From positions 313,549 through 377,548 of the forward strand of contig NZ_PQCF01000031.1 in the NCBI RefSeq assembly GCF_002964765.1: a stretch of 64,000 nucleotides of DNA, in the 5' to 3' direction. Within the stretch, counting starts at the first letter, position 1. Every line of letters starts with the position of its first letter. This DNA comes from Pseudoalteromonas sp. T1lg88. GTDB taxonomy: Bacteria > Pseudomonadota > Gammaproteobacteria > Enterobacterales > Alteromonadaceae. The notes beneath the pieces were generated by a model that worked only from the letters and a program-made list of their open reading frames with translations, ran no database searches and was not told the origin of the DNA. The translations under genes were made by a program, and so were the position numbers. Below, piece by piece: positions 26,368-34,978 of this stretch.

Positions 26368-27594
26368 ATGCGTCTAGCCTGCTCACATTGTGATTTCATT
26401 GTTGAAGTTCCAGACTTAGCAGCCGGGCAAGTCGCCAAGTGTCCTCATTGTCGCAGCCAAATTAATCTTCGTACCGAAAATAATGATGCCCAGGTTGTCG
26501 CCCTAAGCCTGAGCGCTATCATACTTTTGCTCAGCTCGGTGTTTTACCCCTTTATTTCTTTTTCCAGTAACGGCCTGACCCAGACCATCACCCTGCCCGA
26601 TGCCGGGCGCATGCTATTTAACTACGACAGCACCTTGCTTGGGGTGTTTATCGATATCAGCATTATTATCCTGCCGCTGCTGATGCTGATCTTGCTGGTG
26701 CCCTTGCACATGGGTTTACTGCGCAGCCTGCCCAAACAATGGGGAAGGCGCGTTCTAAAGTTCACCCTGGCGCTGGAACTCTGGGTGATGTCGGAGATTT
26801 TCCTGGTCGGCGTGTTGATCAGCATGGTTAAGATCATGAGCCTGGCCGATGTGTCCTTCGGGCAGAGCTTTTGGGCCTATGCCGGTTTTGTGATCTGTTA
26901 TATCGCCACCATGAGCCGGGTTAACAATGAGCGTTTATGGCAGCAGATCAGTCCCTATCAGGATGTGCCGGTCAGCAGTGGTATTCGCGCCATAGATGCG
27001 CAATTACGCGCCTGTCATACCTGCCATCAGTTAACCACAGAAAAACGATGCCCCAGGTGTCACACCGCCACCCATTTTCGCAATATGAAAGGGCTGCAAA
27101 AAGCGGCGGCCTGGCTGATCACCTCTGTGCTGCTTTATATACCCGCCAATGTATTGCCTATCATGTATACCACCAGCCTGGGCTCTAGGGAGCCATCGAC
27201 GCTGATCGGCGGTGTTATTTTATTATGGGAAGTGGGCTCTTACCCCATAGCGACCATTATATTTTTAGCCAGTGTGGTGGTGCCTTTCGCTAAGGCCATG
27301 GTGCTGGCCACCCTGTGCGTACTGGTCTATCGTCAGGTTGGCAGCCGATCAGGCACCTATACGCGCCTGTATCAGGTGACCGAATTTATCGGCAAGTGGT
27401 CGATGATCGACGTTTTTGTGGTCGCCCTGTTAGTGGCCTTAGTGCAGCTGGGCAATCTTATGTCTGTGGAGCCGGGATTCGGCGCCATGTGTTTCGGAGC
27501 TATGGTGATCTGTCAAATGCTCGCCGCTCATTCATTCGACCCAAGATTGATTTGGGATCCCCCCGAACAGGTAAAGGGAGTGGTAAATGACTAA
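26368..27594 (+). CDS. pqiA: Paraquat-inducible protein A, inner-membrane partner of PqiB
   Basis: A 408-residue membrane protein with the duplicated PqiA architecture. Each half begins with a rubredoxin-like zinc ribbon (CSHCDF...CPHCRS near residue 5; CHTCHQ...CPRCHT near residue 215) followed by four membrane helices. PqiA is the inner-membrane component of the PqiABC lipid transport bridge across the envelope. The pqiB start overlaps its end by 8 bases, so the three genes form an operon. SoxRS control is known in E. coli but no site was identified here. Confidence 0.92.
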   Translation: MRLACSHCDFIVEVPDLAAGQVAKCPHCRSQINLRTENNDAQVVALSLSAIILLLSSVFYPFISFSSNGLTQTITLPDAGRMLFNYDSTLLGVFIDISIIILPLLMLILLVPLHMGLLRSLPKQWGRRVLKFTLALELWVMSEIFLVGVLISMVKIMSLADVSFGQSFWAYAGFVICYIATMSRVNNERLWQQISPYQDVPVSSGIRAIDAQLRACHTCHQLTTEKRCPRCHTATHFRNMKGLQKAAAWLITSVLLYIPANVLPIMYTTSLGSREPSTLIGGVILLWEVGSYPIATIIFLASVVVPFAKAMVLATLCVLVYRQVGSRSGTYTRLYQVTEFIGKWSMIDVFVVALLVALVQLGNLMSVEPGFGAMCFGAMVICQMLAAHSFDPRLIWDPPEQVKGVVND

Positions 27595-29245
27595 ACCTGC
27601 ATACATACAAGCCGCGGCAAGAATTTCACCGATTTGGTTGATCCCCTTGCTGGCGCTGTTTGTCGGTGCATGGATGTTGCTTGAATATCAATTAGATAAA
27701 GGGCAAACCATCTATATAAAAATGGCTCAGGCCGAGGGCATAGTCGCCGGTAAAACGGAGATCAAGGTGCGCAGCGTAAAAATAGGCACGGTTGATGCCA
27801 TTCGCCTGGCCAATTCACGTGATCATGTCATAGTGCGAGCCCAAATCGATAAACATTACGACTCCTTACTGAGCGAAGACGCTAAGATGTGGGTGGTAAA
27901 ACCACGCATCGATGAAACCGGCGTTAGCGGTTTTAGTACCCTGCTTTCGGGCGTGTATATCGAATTTGCCCCTGGCGAAAGCGACGAGCTGGTTAACCGA
28001 TTTGAATTACTAGAAGAGCCGGCCCTGATTGGCAACGATGTAAAAGGCGCCCGCTATAAGCTCTCCAGCCGTAATGCCGAGGTACTTGAAGTTGGTACAG
28101 GCGTCTACTTTAAAGGTTATCTTATCGGCCAAATCGAAACCGCCCACTTCGACTGGGATCAACAGGTGATGCGCTATGGCCTGTTTATCAATGCACCATA
28201 CGAAAATCTGGTTACACTCAACACAGTGTTTTGGGTGCAATCCGGCCTTGAGGTGAACCTGGATGCAGATGGCATCAGTATAAAAACCGGCTCACTGTCT
28301 AAACTGCTTAAAGGCGGCATTTCGCTAGGAATTCCCGAGGACAATTCACCGGGTCCCGTGGTTAAAGAAGGCCATACCTTTAGTCTCAGTGAAAGTTACA
28401 GCAAGGCACTAGAACAACGCTTTTATGATTTCGACCATTACCTGGTGCAGTTTGAACAGTCGATCCGTGGCCTGCGCGAGGGCGCACCGGTGGAATACCG
28501 TGGCATGCGCATAGGAACGGTAGAGCAGGTACCTGCCGAGGTGATCATAGATGGCGCTCCGGCCCACTTTGGCGATACCAGCAGTGCAGTGCCCGTGTTG
28601 GTGCGCATCGAATACGGTCGTCTCTATCGCGATACCCAACAAGCAAGGGAGTATTGGCAATCCCGCGTTGAAGGTTGGTTGGCCGAGGGCTTAAGAGCAT
28701 CGCTTAAACCCGGCAACCTGCTTACCGGCGCCGTGTATGTGGATTTAGACATGTATCCGGATGCCGAGCCGGCGGTGCTGACCAAACGTGGTGAATATAC
28801 TGTATTCCCAAGTACATCGAGCGGTATCTCGGCGTTAGCGAACCAGCTCAACGATGTGCTTAACAAGGTGAAAAACCTCAAGGTCGAACAAAGCCTGTCC
28901 CAATTTGAGCAGACCATGGCCAATTATGAAGCTTTGGCCGCGGATATGCGCACCTTTATTAATGAGCCTGCGACACGCGCCCTGCCCGGTGATATTAGCA
29001 AGGACATGGCCGATATCAGCCAAAGTATGCGTCAGTTCGAGCAAAGTATGGAGCAATTTGAGCTGACCATGGCCAGCTTCCAAAACGGCTCCGGCATGTA
29101 TCAGGAGCTGCAAAGCACATTACAGCAAGTACAGCGCCTTATGGACGAATTACAGCCGCTGTCCCGAGGCCTGAACGAGCAACCGAATATGCTGATTTTC
29201 GACAAGGAGCTGCCCGTCGACCCTACCCCAAGGAGTAAAGATTAA
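27587..29245 (+). CDS. pqiB: Paraquat-inducible protein B, MCE-domain lipid transport protein
   Basis: A 552-residue protein with one N-terminal membrane helix (ISPIWLIPLLALFVGAWML), then three MCE/MlaD domains. These begin around GIVAGKTEIKVRSVKIGTV, VLEVGTGVYFKGYLIGQIE and GLREGAPVEYRGMRIGTVEQV. A long C-terminal coiled coil follows (LNDVLNKVKNLKVEQSLSQFEQTM onward). In E. coli PqiB forms a stacked hexameric tube between inner and outer membrane for lipid passage. Length and domain number match the family. Confidence 0.93.
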   Translation: MTKPAYIQAAARISPIWLIPLLALFVGAWMLLEYQLDKGQTIYIKMAQAEGIVAGKTEIKVRSVKIGTVDAIRLANSRDHVIVRAQIDKHYDSLLSEDAKMWVVKPRIDETGVSGFSTLLSGVYIEFAPGESDELVNRFELLEEPALIGNDVKGARYKLSSRNAEVLEVGTGVYFKGYLIGQIETAHFDWDQQVMRYGLFINAPYENLVTLNTVFWVQSGLEVNLDADGISIKTGSLSKLLKGGISLGIPEDNSPGPVVKEGHTFSLSESYSKALEQRFYDFDHYLVQFEQSIRGLREGAPVEYRGMRIGTVEQVPAEVIIDGAPAHFGDTSSAVPVLVRIEYGRLYRDTQQAREYWQSRVEGWLAEGLRASLKPGNLLTGAVYVDLDMYPDAEPAVLTKRGEYTVFPSTSSGISALANQLNDVLNKVKNLKVEQSLSQFEQTMANYEALAADMRTFINEPATRALPGDISKDMADISQSMRQFEQSMEQFELTMASFQNGSGMYQELQSTLQQVQRLMDELQPLSRGLNEQPNMLIFDKELPVDPTPRSKD

Positions 29246-29874
29246 TGTCGCGATTACTTACATTACTGATGGCCTGCGCCCTGCTCGGCGCCTGCTCAAG
29301 CAGCAGCACGAGTTTGCATCATTATCAGTTGCAAGGCACAAATCAAAACGAGGCGCTGGGTTCCCTGTTTAGCCGCGATCATCTGCAAAGCGAACACCTG
29401 CTGCGCCTAAGCCCTATTGCTGTGCGCGGTACACTGAATAACCGCGCCATGGTGATCAAACGCTCCGAGCATCAGGTGTACAGCGCCAACTATCATTTTT
29501 GGGCCGATGCACCGGCGCATTTACTGGCCACCATGGCGCAGTCGCAGTTGATGCAAGAACTCGATAAGGTGATGGTGGTCAAGGGTGCAGATGTCTATGC
29601 CGAGCAGTTGCAAGCCTCATTTTTTCAGCTCGATGTCAGCATAGAGCAGTTTAATGGTGGTTTGGACAACAATGCGGAAATAGCAGGCACCTGGCGACTG
29701 TCTAAGGTGGATGCCAAGGGCAAGCTGCATGTGTTGAAAATTGCCCGCTTTTATCACAGCCAAGCCCTGGCCGAAGATGGCTACGAAGCCCTGGCTAAGG
29801 CCTTAAGCCAAGCCTGGCAACAAGCCTTGAGCGAAATGAGCGCTGAGATTAATAAGTTAATTTCAAATACCTAA
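29245..29874 (+). CDS. pqiC: PqiC outer-membrane lipoprotein
   Basis: A 209-residue lipoprotein with a signal peptide and lipobox LLGAC (Cys18), followed by the ABC-type transport auxiliary domain (HHYQLQ..., YSANYHFWADAPAHLLATMAQSQL). PqiC docks the PqiB tube at the outer membrane. Its start overlaps the pqiB stop by one base. The operon ends at the bidirectional terminator about 95 bases downstream. Confidence 0.9.
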   Translation: MSRLLTLLMACALLGACSSSSTSLHHYQLQGTNQNEALGSLFSRDHLQSEHLLRLSPIAVRGTLNNRAMVIKRSEHQVYSANYHFWADAPAHLLATMAQSQLMQELDKVMVVKGADVYAEQLQASFFQLDVSIEQFNGGLDNNAEIAGTWRLSKVDAKGKLHVLKIARFYHSQALAEDGYEALAKALSQAWQQALSEMSAEINKLISNT

Positions 29875-29888
29875 TGCAGCAATTGCAT

Positions 29889-29957
29889 TGTAGGTCGGGG
29901 TTCACCCCGACAAAGTGTATATGCTGTATATTTTGTCGGCCTAAAGACCGACCTACA
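29889..29957. repeat. Inverted pair of REP-like palindromes
   Basis: Unit 1 (29889-29914) reads TGTAGGTCGG then a loop and CCGACAAA; it folds as GTCGGGG-TTCA-CCCCGAC. Unit 2 (29931-29957) is the inverted relative, TTTTGTCGG to ACCGACCTACA. The two inverted units make a BIME-like pair in the 3' region of pqiC, just before the terminator. Similar TGTAGGTCGG palindromes are common extragenic repeats in Gammaproteobacteria; this is from general knowledge. Confidence 0.72.
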
Positions 29958-29966
29958 GCTCAGTGT

Positions 29967-29992
29967 AAAAAGGCTCCCGAGGGAGCCTTTTC
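29967..29992. terminator. Bidirectional terminator between pqiC and the M16 protease gene
   Basis: AAAAGGCTCCC and GGGAGCCTTTT pair perfectly around GA, and both strands end in T-runs. It serves both convergent genes. Confidence 0.9.
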
Positions 29993-29999
29993 TATTTGC

Positions 30000-32876
30000 T
30001 TATTGCCAGCTTACGACGCGGTGGAAATCAGCCACCGACTCTATTTTCGTTTGCTTGGGCAAATCTGCGAACGGCTTGTCGGCAAACTTGGTGCCGCGCA
30101 GCTGCACGTTTAGACGAGCCGCCTCCGGGTTCATCATGGTCTGCTGATAGAAGTCCTGCATATCTTTAAGGGTCAGCGCTTCAACGGCGGCCAGTAACTT
30201 GGCACGACTGTCGAACTCAAAACGCTCACGATACCAATCCGGCATCAAACGACTCAGCTCGTCGGTCAGGTTCTTTGGCTGCTCTTTTAGCGCCACAAGT
30301 GAGGCATTCTTTAACTGAGCAAAGGTGGCTTCGTCCAGCTCGGCTAACACCTTGGCGTATTGCACCTTAAACTCATCGAAACGCGCCTGCATGGCCTTGG
30401 CATCCTTCACCGGGGTTTGGATATACAAGCCAATACCGGCGTAATCTTCCAATGGACGCGCGGTGGCGCCAACGGCGTAGGCCAGTTGCTCTTCGGTACG
30501 CAGCTTATCGAAAGCCACGGTACGGAAGTGACCCTGTAACACGGCGGCTGCGGCTTTTTGCGCATAGCCAGATTGTGGGTGATAAGCCATATCGATAATG
30601 GCCACATCGGCAACTTCTATGTCTTTTTGTACCACATAGGTTTCACCGGCTTTAGGCTTCCAGGTTTTCGAGCGCGTATAGTCGCTGTCTTTTTGTTGCT
30701 CGGGCAGGGCCTTGGCAATGCTTTGGGCGATGGCGGCAACGCTGGCATCGTCATAGTTACCAAAGGCGAATACGCGCACATTATTGCGGCTTAGTACGTC
30801 ATCCATCAAGGCATTAAGATCCGCAACAGTAACACTGTTAGCAGTGGCGATCAGCTGCTCGCTGTCATGGCTACCAGAGCGCACCAGATCCGAGTACAAG
30901 CCAAAGGCCTGATAGAAGGGGAACTGCTTCTTGGCATTTTGCAGACCACGGGTATAGCGGTCTACTGCCTGAGCAAAGGCTTGCGGCTCAACATCTAGCT
31001 TCAAGTTGCCCAGCGCTTCACTCAGTAACACAGGCTGTTTATCGGTAAAACCACCGACGCTTAGGCTAAAGCCATTGCCCGGATCCATATTGACCGCCAT
31101 GCCGGCGATCGCCGCCTCGGTCGATAATGCCGCTTGCGACAGGCTGTAAAGATCGGCCCACAGGCTTAGCAGCACACCAGCCTTGATATCCTGCTGCGCT
31201 TTCGGACTGTTCACATATACCTCAACCACACCCTTAGGCTGCTCGGCAAAGTACTGACTCGGCTGTAACCACACCTTAACGCCATTTTTATCATAGCTGA
31301 TGCTAGGCTTTTGCTCTGTATTAGCGGCGGCGGTTTTGATATCAAAATGCTCTGGCAATAGGCGGTTTACGCTAGGCAGAGCCAGGGCAAACTGGCTCGG
31401 CTGCTGCCAGCTGGCTTGCTCTTCGGCGCTGATGTCTTCGATGCGGTATTCACCATCATAGAAGTGCAGCTTGCTGTCAGTTTGCTCACCCTTAGACACA
31501 TACCAAACGCGCAGGGTATCGGCATTCAGTTGTCCCAACACCTCATTAATAGCGCGCTCGTTAAATTCGGCATAATAATAAGGCGCGTTAATGGCATTAT
31601 TAAGCGGGTAATCCTGCATGCTTTGCGTCAGGGCCGACACATAACCAAATTCGTCGCTCTTTTCTAGGAACTGGAACTGGTTATTAAGTGAGGTACGAAT
31701 TTCACTGAAGTACTTGGCGTCAACGCCATTAGCCTTAATCAATTCGATATAACGCATAATGGTGGCAAGGATCTCTTCGCGATTTTGCATGCCGGCATCG
31801 GTCAGCTCGACATTCACATTCAATTCGCCATAGTTGCCATACTTGTTGTATGAATCCGAGACGCTTAGCTGTGATACCCAACCTTTATCACGCAAGATTT
31901 GCGCCGGGCTGCCCGGCATTTCATTGCTTAGCAGGTAAGAAACGAAACGGTTAGGCTTGTAGGCAAAATCGTCACGGTTGTTTTCAATAATAAAATCAAG
32001 CTTAAGCTGTTTTACGTCTTCGTTTGGCTTGTAGTGTACACGCTTGCCGCCAACGTTTTCGTAGTTGAGTGCATGAGTCACGCCTGGCTTGTCGATGCCC
32101 TTATTTTTAATATCGGCAAAGTACTGTTTCGCCAGTTGGCGCATTTCATTTAGGGGACGATTTGAAATCATCGCCACCTTCATAATGTTTGACGAATAAT
32201 AGGTATTGTAGAAGTCTACGGTTTCCTGATGCAGCGAGCTGCCCTCTTTATCGCCCAGGGTTTCCAAGTTACCGATAAGGAAGCGGTTGGCCGGGTGCTC
32301 ACCCATCATTTTACGAGCCAGTTTAAACTGACCGAAAAAGTCCATTTCGCGGCGCATCGACCACTCAGCGTTTACCGCGTTTTTCTCTTTGTCTGTATAT
32401 TGCGGGTACAGCTTGGGTGATTTAAAAAAGTCGCTAAAACGGTCCAAAGCTTCGCCGTAGGCATCGTTATTCACCTTGAACATATAGTTGGTGATATCCA
32501 GCCAGGTATAGGCATTATGGGCGCCGCCGTTTTTGGTCATAAAGTCGCTGTAACCCTGGGTATCAGGATAACGCTCGGTGCCAAGAAACAACATATGCTC
32601 CAAATAGTGCGCCATGCCCTGCTGCGTCATGGGGTCATTTAACAAGCCCACACCCACACTTAAGGCCGCCGCCGATTTTTCCGCACTCGGATCAGACACC
32701 AGGATCACCTCGATTTCGTTATCGAGTTTTAGCGTTTCATAAGCACGCTTATCGTTAGGGCTGACTACCAATGTGTCTGGAACAAGTTGCACTGCGGTGT
32801 TAGTGGGTGTCGAGGTTGCGCTGCAACCAGCCAACACGGCCAGCGCTAGCGCGCTAAGGACGATTGTTTTCTTCAT
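30000..32876 (-). CDS. M16 family zinc metalloprotease (pitrilysin/protease III-like) lipoprotein
   Basis: A 958-residue protein of the insulinase/pitrilysin family. The inverted zinc motif HYLEH is at residues 90-94 of the mature reading (start MKKTIVLSAL). The downstream family glutamate is in NAVNAEWSMRRE. The length corresponds to full four-domain pitrilysin (E. coli PtrA, 962 aa). Unlike E. coli PtrA, the signal peptide ends in a lipobox, LAGC, so it is probably membrane-anchored in the periplasm. It degrades peptides of moderate size. The ATG at 32874-32876 is chosen because it gives the signal peptide. It is monocistronic. Confidence 0.9.
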   Translation of the reverse strand: MKKTIVLSALALAVLAGCSATSTPTNTAVQLVPDTLVVSPNDKRAYETLKLDNEIEVILVSDPSAEKSAAALSVGVGLLNDPMTQQGMAHYLEHMLFLGTERYPDTQGYSDFMTKNGGAHNAYTWLDITNYMFKVNNDAYGEALDRFSDFFKSPKLYPQYTDKEKNAVNAEWSMRREMDFFGQFKLARKMMGEHPANRFLIGNLETLGDKEGSSLHQETVDFYNTYYSSNIMKVAMISNRPLNEMRQLAKQYFADIKNKGIDKPGVTHALNYENVGGKRVHYKPNEDVKQLKLDFIIENNRDDFAYKPNRFVSYLLSNEMPGSPAQILRDKGWVSQLSVSDSYNKYGNYGELNVNVELTDAGMQNREEILATIMRYIELIKANGVDAKYFSEIRTSLNNQFQFLEKSDEFGYVSALTQSMQDYPLNNAINAPYYYAEFNERAINEVLGQLNADTLRVWYVSKGEQTDSKLHFYDGEYRIEDISAEEQASWQQPSQFALALPSVNRLLPEHFDIKTAAANTEQKPSISYDKNGVKVWLQPSQYFAEQPKGVVEVYVNSPKAQQDIKAGVLLSLWADLYSLSQAALSTEAAIAGMAVNMDPGNGFSLSVGGFTDKQPVLLSEALGNLKLDVEPQAFAQAVDRYTRGLQNAKKQFPFYQAFGLYSDLVRSGSHDSEQLIATANSVTVADLNALMDDVLSRNNVRVFAFGNYDDASVAAIAQSIAKALPEQQKDSDYTRSKTWKPKAGETYVVQKDIEVADVAIIDMAYHPQSGYAQKAAAAVLQGHFRTVAFDKLRTEEQLAYAVGATARPLEDYAGIGLYIQTPVKDAKAMQARFDEFKVQYAKVLAELDEATFAQLKNASLVALKEQPKNLTDELSRLMPDWYRERFEFDSRAKLLAAVEALTLKDMQDFYQQTMMNPEAARLNVQLRGTKFADKPFADLPKQTKIESVADFHRVVSWQ

Positions 32877-33040
32877 TATGCTGAATCTTATTGATGAATA
32901 TTGCCCTTCATAATCAAAAATCACCGTTTAAAATGCAATAAAAAAACACCTAAGTTTGTAACAGATTATGAAAATCTTGTTTGCTTATTAGCCATATAAT
33001 TGTAATAACTATGCTAACCACATGGTATTTTTGCGAATTT

Positions 33041-33195
33041 AATACCAATACTGTTAAGTATGTGCTCAGAGATAGCGCTGGATAAATGATGTGATTACAA
33101 GGCGGAATTTTTATTGTGTAGTTATTCTACACATAAAAATTCCAACGCCGTGAGCATGATAATTTAGCCCGCTAGAATGATGAGCTACTTAAGTA
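33041..33195 (+). repeat. Palindromic MITE-like element, copy 4 (forward, right end degraded)
   Basis: About 155 bp, forward. The left end AATACCAATACTGTTAAG is intact, and the right end has lost the GAATTGGTAT terminus. The central hairpin (33104-33121 with 33127-33143) differs from copy 1 at two pairs, both compensated (A-T to G-C, C-G to A-T), with one bulged base. It lies between divergent genes and ends 29 bases before the start codon of the MAPEG gene, so it probably overlaps that promoter. Confidence 0.88.
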
Positions 33196-33223
33196 TTTGA
33201 TAGCAGACCTAAGGAGTCTTAAC

Positions 33224-33637
33224 GTGACCAGCCAGCTTATACTTGCCCTGTTTGCCCAGGTGCTACTGACCTTGATAGTGATGGTAATAATGGGGCGCCG
33301 CCGCTTTGGGGCAGCGAAAAAGAAACAAATACAGATGCGTCAGTTTGCCACCATGGAGCTCGGCTCAGCGCCAGAGTCGGTGCAGGTCGCCGGACGAAAT
33401 TTTATCAATCAATTTGAAATCCCCGTGCTGTTTTATGTGGCCGTGCTCTGTGCCCTCGCCACCAACAATTCGGGTTATGCGTTTGTTGCCCTGGCCTGGT
33501 TGTTTGTATTGACCAGAGTAATTCACAGCGTCATCCACCTAAGCACAAACCACCTGCGCAGCCGCTATTTTACCTTTTTAGCGGGTTGCGTGGTGGTTCT
33601 GGCCATGTGGCTGACGCTGGTTTGGCGATTTATCTAA
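33224..33637 (+). CDS. MAPEG family membrane protein
   Basis: A 137-residue protein with four membrane segments typical of MAPEG (membrane-associated eicosanoid/glutathione metabolism) proteins: LILALFAQVLLTLIVMVIMG, IPVLFYVAVLCALAT, YAFVALAWLFVLTRVIHS and FLAGCVVVLAMWLTLVW. The N-x-x-E/Q-P-like NQFEIPVLF motif after helix 1 and TRVIHSVIHL are family hallmarks. The bacterial substrate is unknown. The GTG at 33224 is chosen because AAGGAG lies 8 bases upstream; the frame opens earlier, at the degraded end of repeat copy 4. Confidence 0.75.
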   Translation: MTSQLILALFAQVLLTLIVMVIMGRRRFGAAKKKQIQMRQFATMELGSAPESVQVAGRNFINQFEIPVLFYVAVLCALATNNSGYAFVALAWLFVLTRVIHSVIHLSTNHLRSRYFTFLAGCVVVLAMWLTLVWRFI

Positions 33638-33655
33638 GTATTTATTAGCGCGTTC

Positions 33656-34423
33656 TTAGCGTACAGTGCGGCGACGTAATGCCACTAACAAAGCCAGCGG
33701 CGCAAACCACCAGGCGGCACCGGAGTCAGAGTCCGACTGGGGCTCGACCTCGTCGATCAGGGTATTTTCAACCGGGGTCAGATCGATTGCCGAATTCGGG
33801 TCGTTATCAATAACAACAATATCGTTGATCATCACCAGGTTGGCACGCACCGCATCTTCGCCTTGGCTACATTGCTCTGCACTGTAATCCACCATGGGGA
33901 TCTCGCCACAGGTTTGCAGCGCATTAATGGCATTGACCACCTTCATGCCCTCGCCGATAACCTGGCCAAAAACGGTGAAACCGCCGTTTTGCAGATCCAA
34001 ATTGGCACTGTTGTCAGCGGTATTAAAAAACCACTGGCTGGTCGCACTGTTTACCTTGCCGCCAACCTTAGCCATGGCGATGGTGCCGGCCACATTGGAA
34101 AACACCGGCTCATTGATAATGGGTGCCTGCGTTTCAATGGCTTCGGCCTGACCGTCAAAGCTGTATGCACCACCTTGAATAATAAAGTCCTCAACCGAAC
34201 GGTGAACATAAGTCGATTGATAGTCGCCACGCTCTACATAACCAAGAAAGTTAGCTACCGTGGTTGGCGTTTTTTGGTCGAAAAGATTGACCTGGAAACT
34301 GCCTTGTGAGGTTTGGAACTCAACTATGGTGGCATGGGCCTGTGTGGCCAGGGTTGCAGCAGCGATTGTCAGGCCGGTGACCACACTGGTTGCTAGAGGT
34401 GTTGCAGCGCGAGAAGCTTTCAT
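33656..34423 (-). CDS. Secreted cyclophilin-type peptidyl-prolyl isomerase with C-terminal sorting-like tail
   Basis: A 255-residue exported protein. The signal peptide ends near ATQAHA. A cyclophilin domain follows (TSQGSFQVNLFDQKTPTTVANFLGYV, VHRSVEDFIIQGG, NSATSQWFFNTADN), which speeds proline isomerisation in periplasmic proteins. After an acidic linker the protein ends SGAAWWFAPLALLVALRRR, i.e. small residues, one membrane helix and an arginine cluster. That layout is like GlyGly-CTERM tails processed by rhombosortase, though the Gly-Gly is imperfect. The ATG at 34421-34423 has AAGGAA upstream. It is convergent with the MAPEG gene. Confidence 0.82.
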   Translation of the reverse strand: MKASRAATPLATSVVTGLTIAAATLATQAHATIVEFQTSQGSFQVNLFDQKTPTTVANFLGYVERGDYQSTYVHRSVEDFIIQGGAYSFDGQAEAIETQAPIINEPVFSNVAGTIAMAKVGGKVNSATSQWFFNTADNSANLDLQNGGFTVFGQVIGEGMKVVNAINALQTCGEIPMVDYSAEQCSQGEDAVRANLVMINDIVVIDNDPNSAIDLTPVENTLIDEVEPQSDSDSGAAWWFAPLALLVALRRRTVR

Positions 34424-34659
34424 AAAAATTCCTTGATTATCTTTTTCGCCTACCTTAGCGCCCACCGCCCCCTTTCTCCACGACTAACTGAGCGCAAAAA
34501 CAAATTGATACCTAAATGTAAACGGCGGTTACATTTACCCTAAACTTTTATAATAAAAAGTTATAGACCTTTAAATTTATAAAACAAATTGAGCTTATCA
34601 AACCCGCTACAATTGCCTACTATGGTGTGCATGATTTCAGCAACTTTTCGACAGTGACC

Positions 34660-34845
34660 ATGAACAAGAATAATAATGTCATTTGCGACTTTGGTGTACA
34701 TAAGGGCGAATCTTATAAACAACTCCCTGCTTGCTTCCTCAATTGGATGATAGGTGTAAATCACCAACAGGCGGGTATCGCTAAGGCCGAACTAGCGCGC
34801 CGCGAGCAGGCGGTACAAAAAAGCGTTAATGCCATAAATCACTGA
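34660..34845 (+). CDS. Small DUF3820-like protein
   Basis: A 61-residue protein with VICDFGVHKGESYKQLPACFLNWMI, which resembles the core of DUF3820 proteins (usually FGKHKGKxxxxxPxxYLxW). The function is unknown. The start is uncertain: ATG at 34660 is used, but GTG at 34627 would add 11 residues, and neither has a clear ribosome binding site. An overlapping minus-strand frame was judged a shadow. Confidence 0.5.
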   Translation: MNKNNNVICDFGVHKGESYKQLPACFLNWMIGVNHQQAGIAKAELARREQAVQKSVNAINH

Positions 34846-34978
34846 AGAAATAGACAATAGCCGCATACCATCAGAGTAAAAAGCTAGAGTAAATAACCTA
34901 ATTAGCCTTTGATGCTAATGAAATCTTCATAAAACTACATTAAGATCGGCGTACTTATTCGTTCAAGGGAATCGTATC

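Noticed and set aside
34561..34767. Minus-strand open frame of 68 codons opposite the DUF3820-like gene
   Set aside because: The plus-strand frame has recognisable family residues. The minus-strand product has no motif, signal or ribosome binding site.
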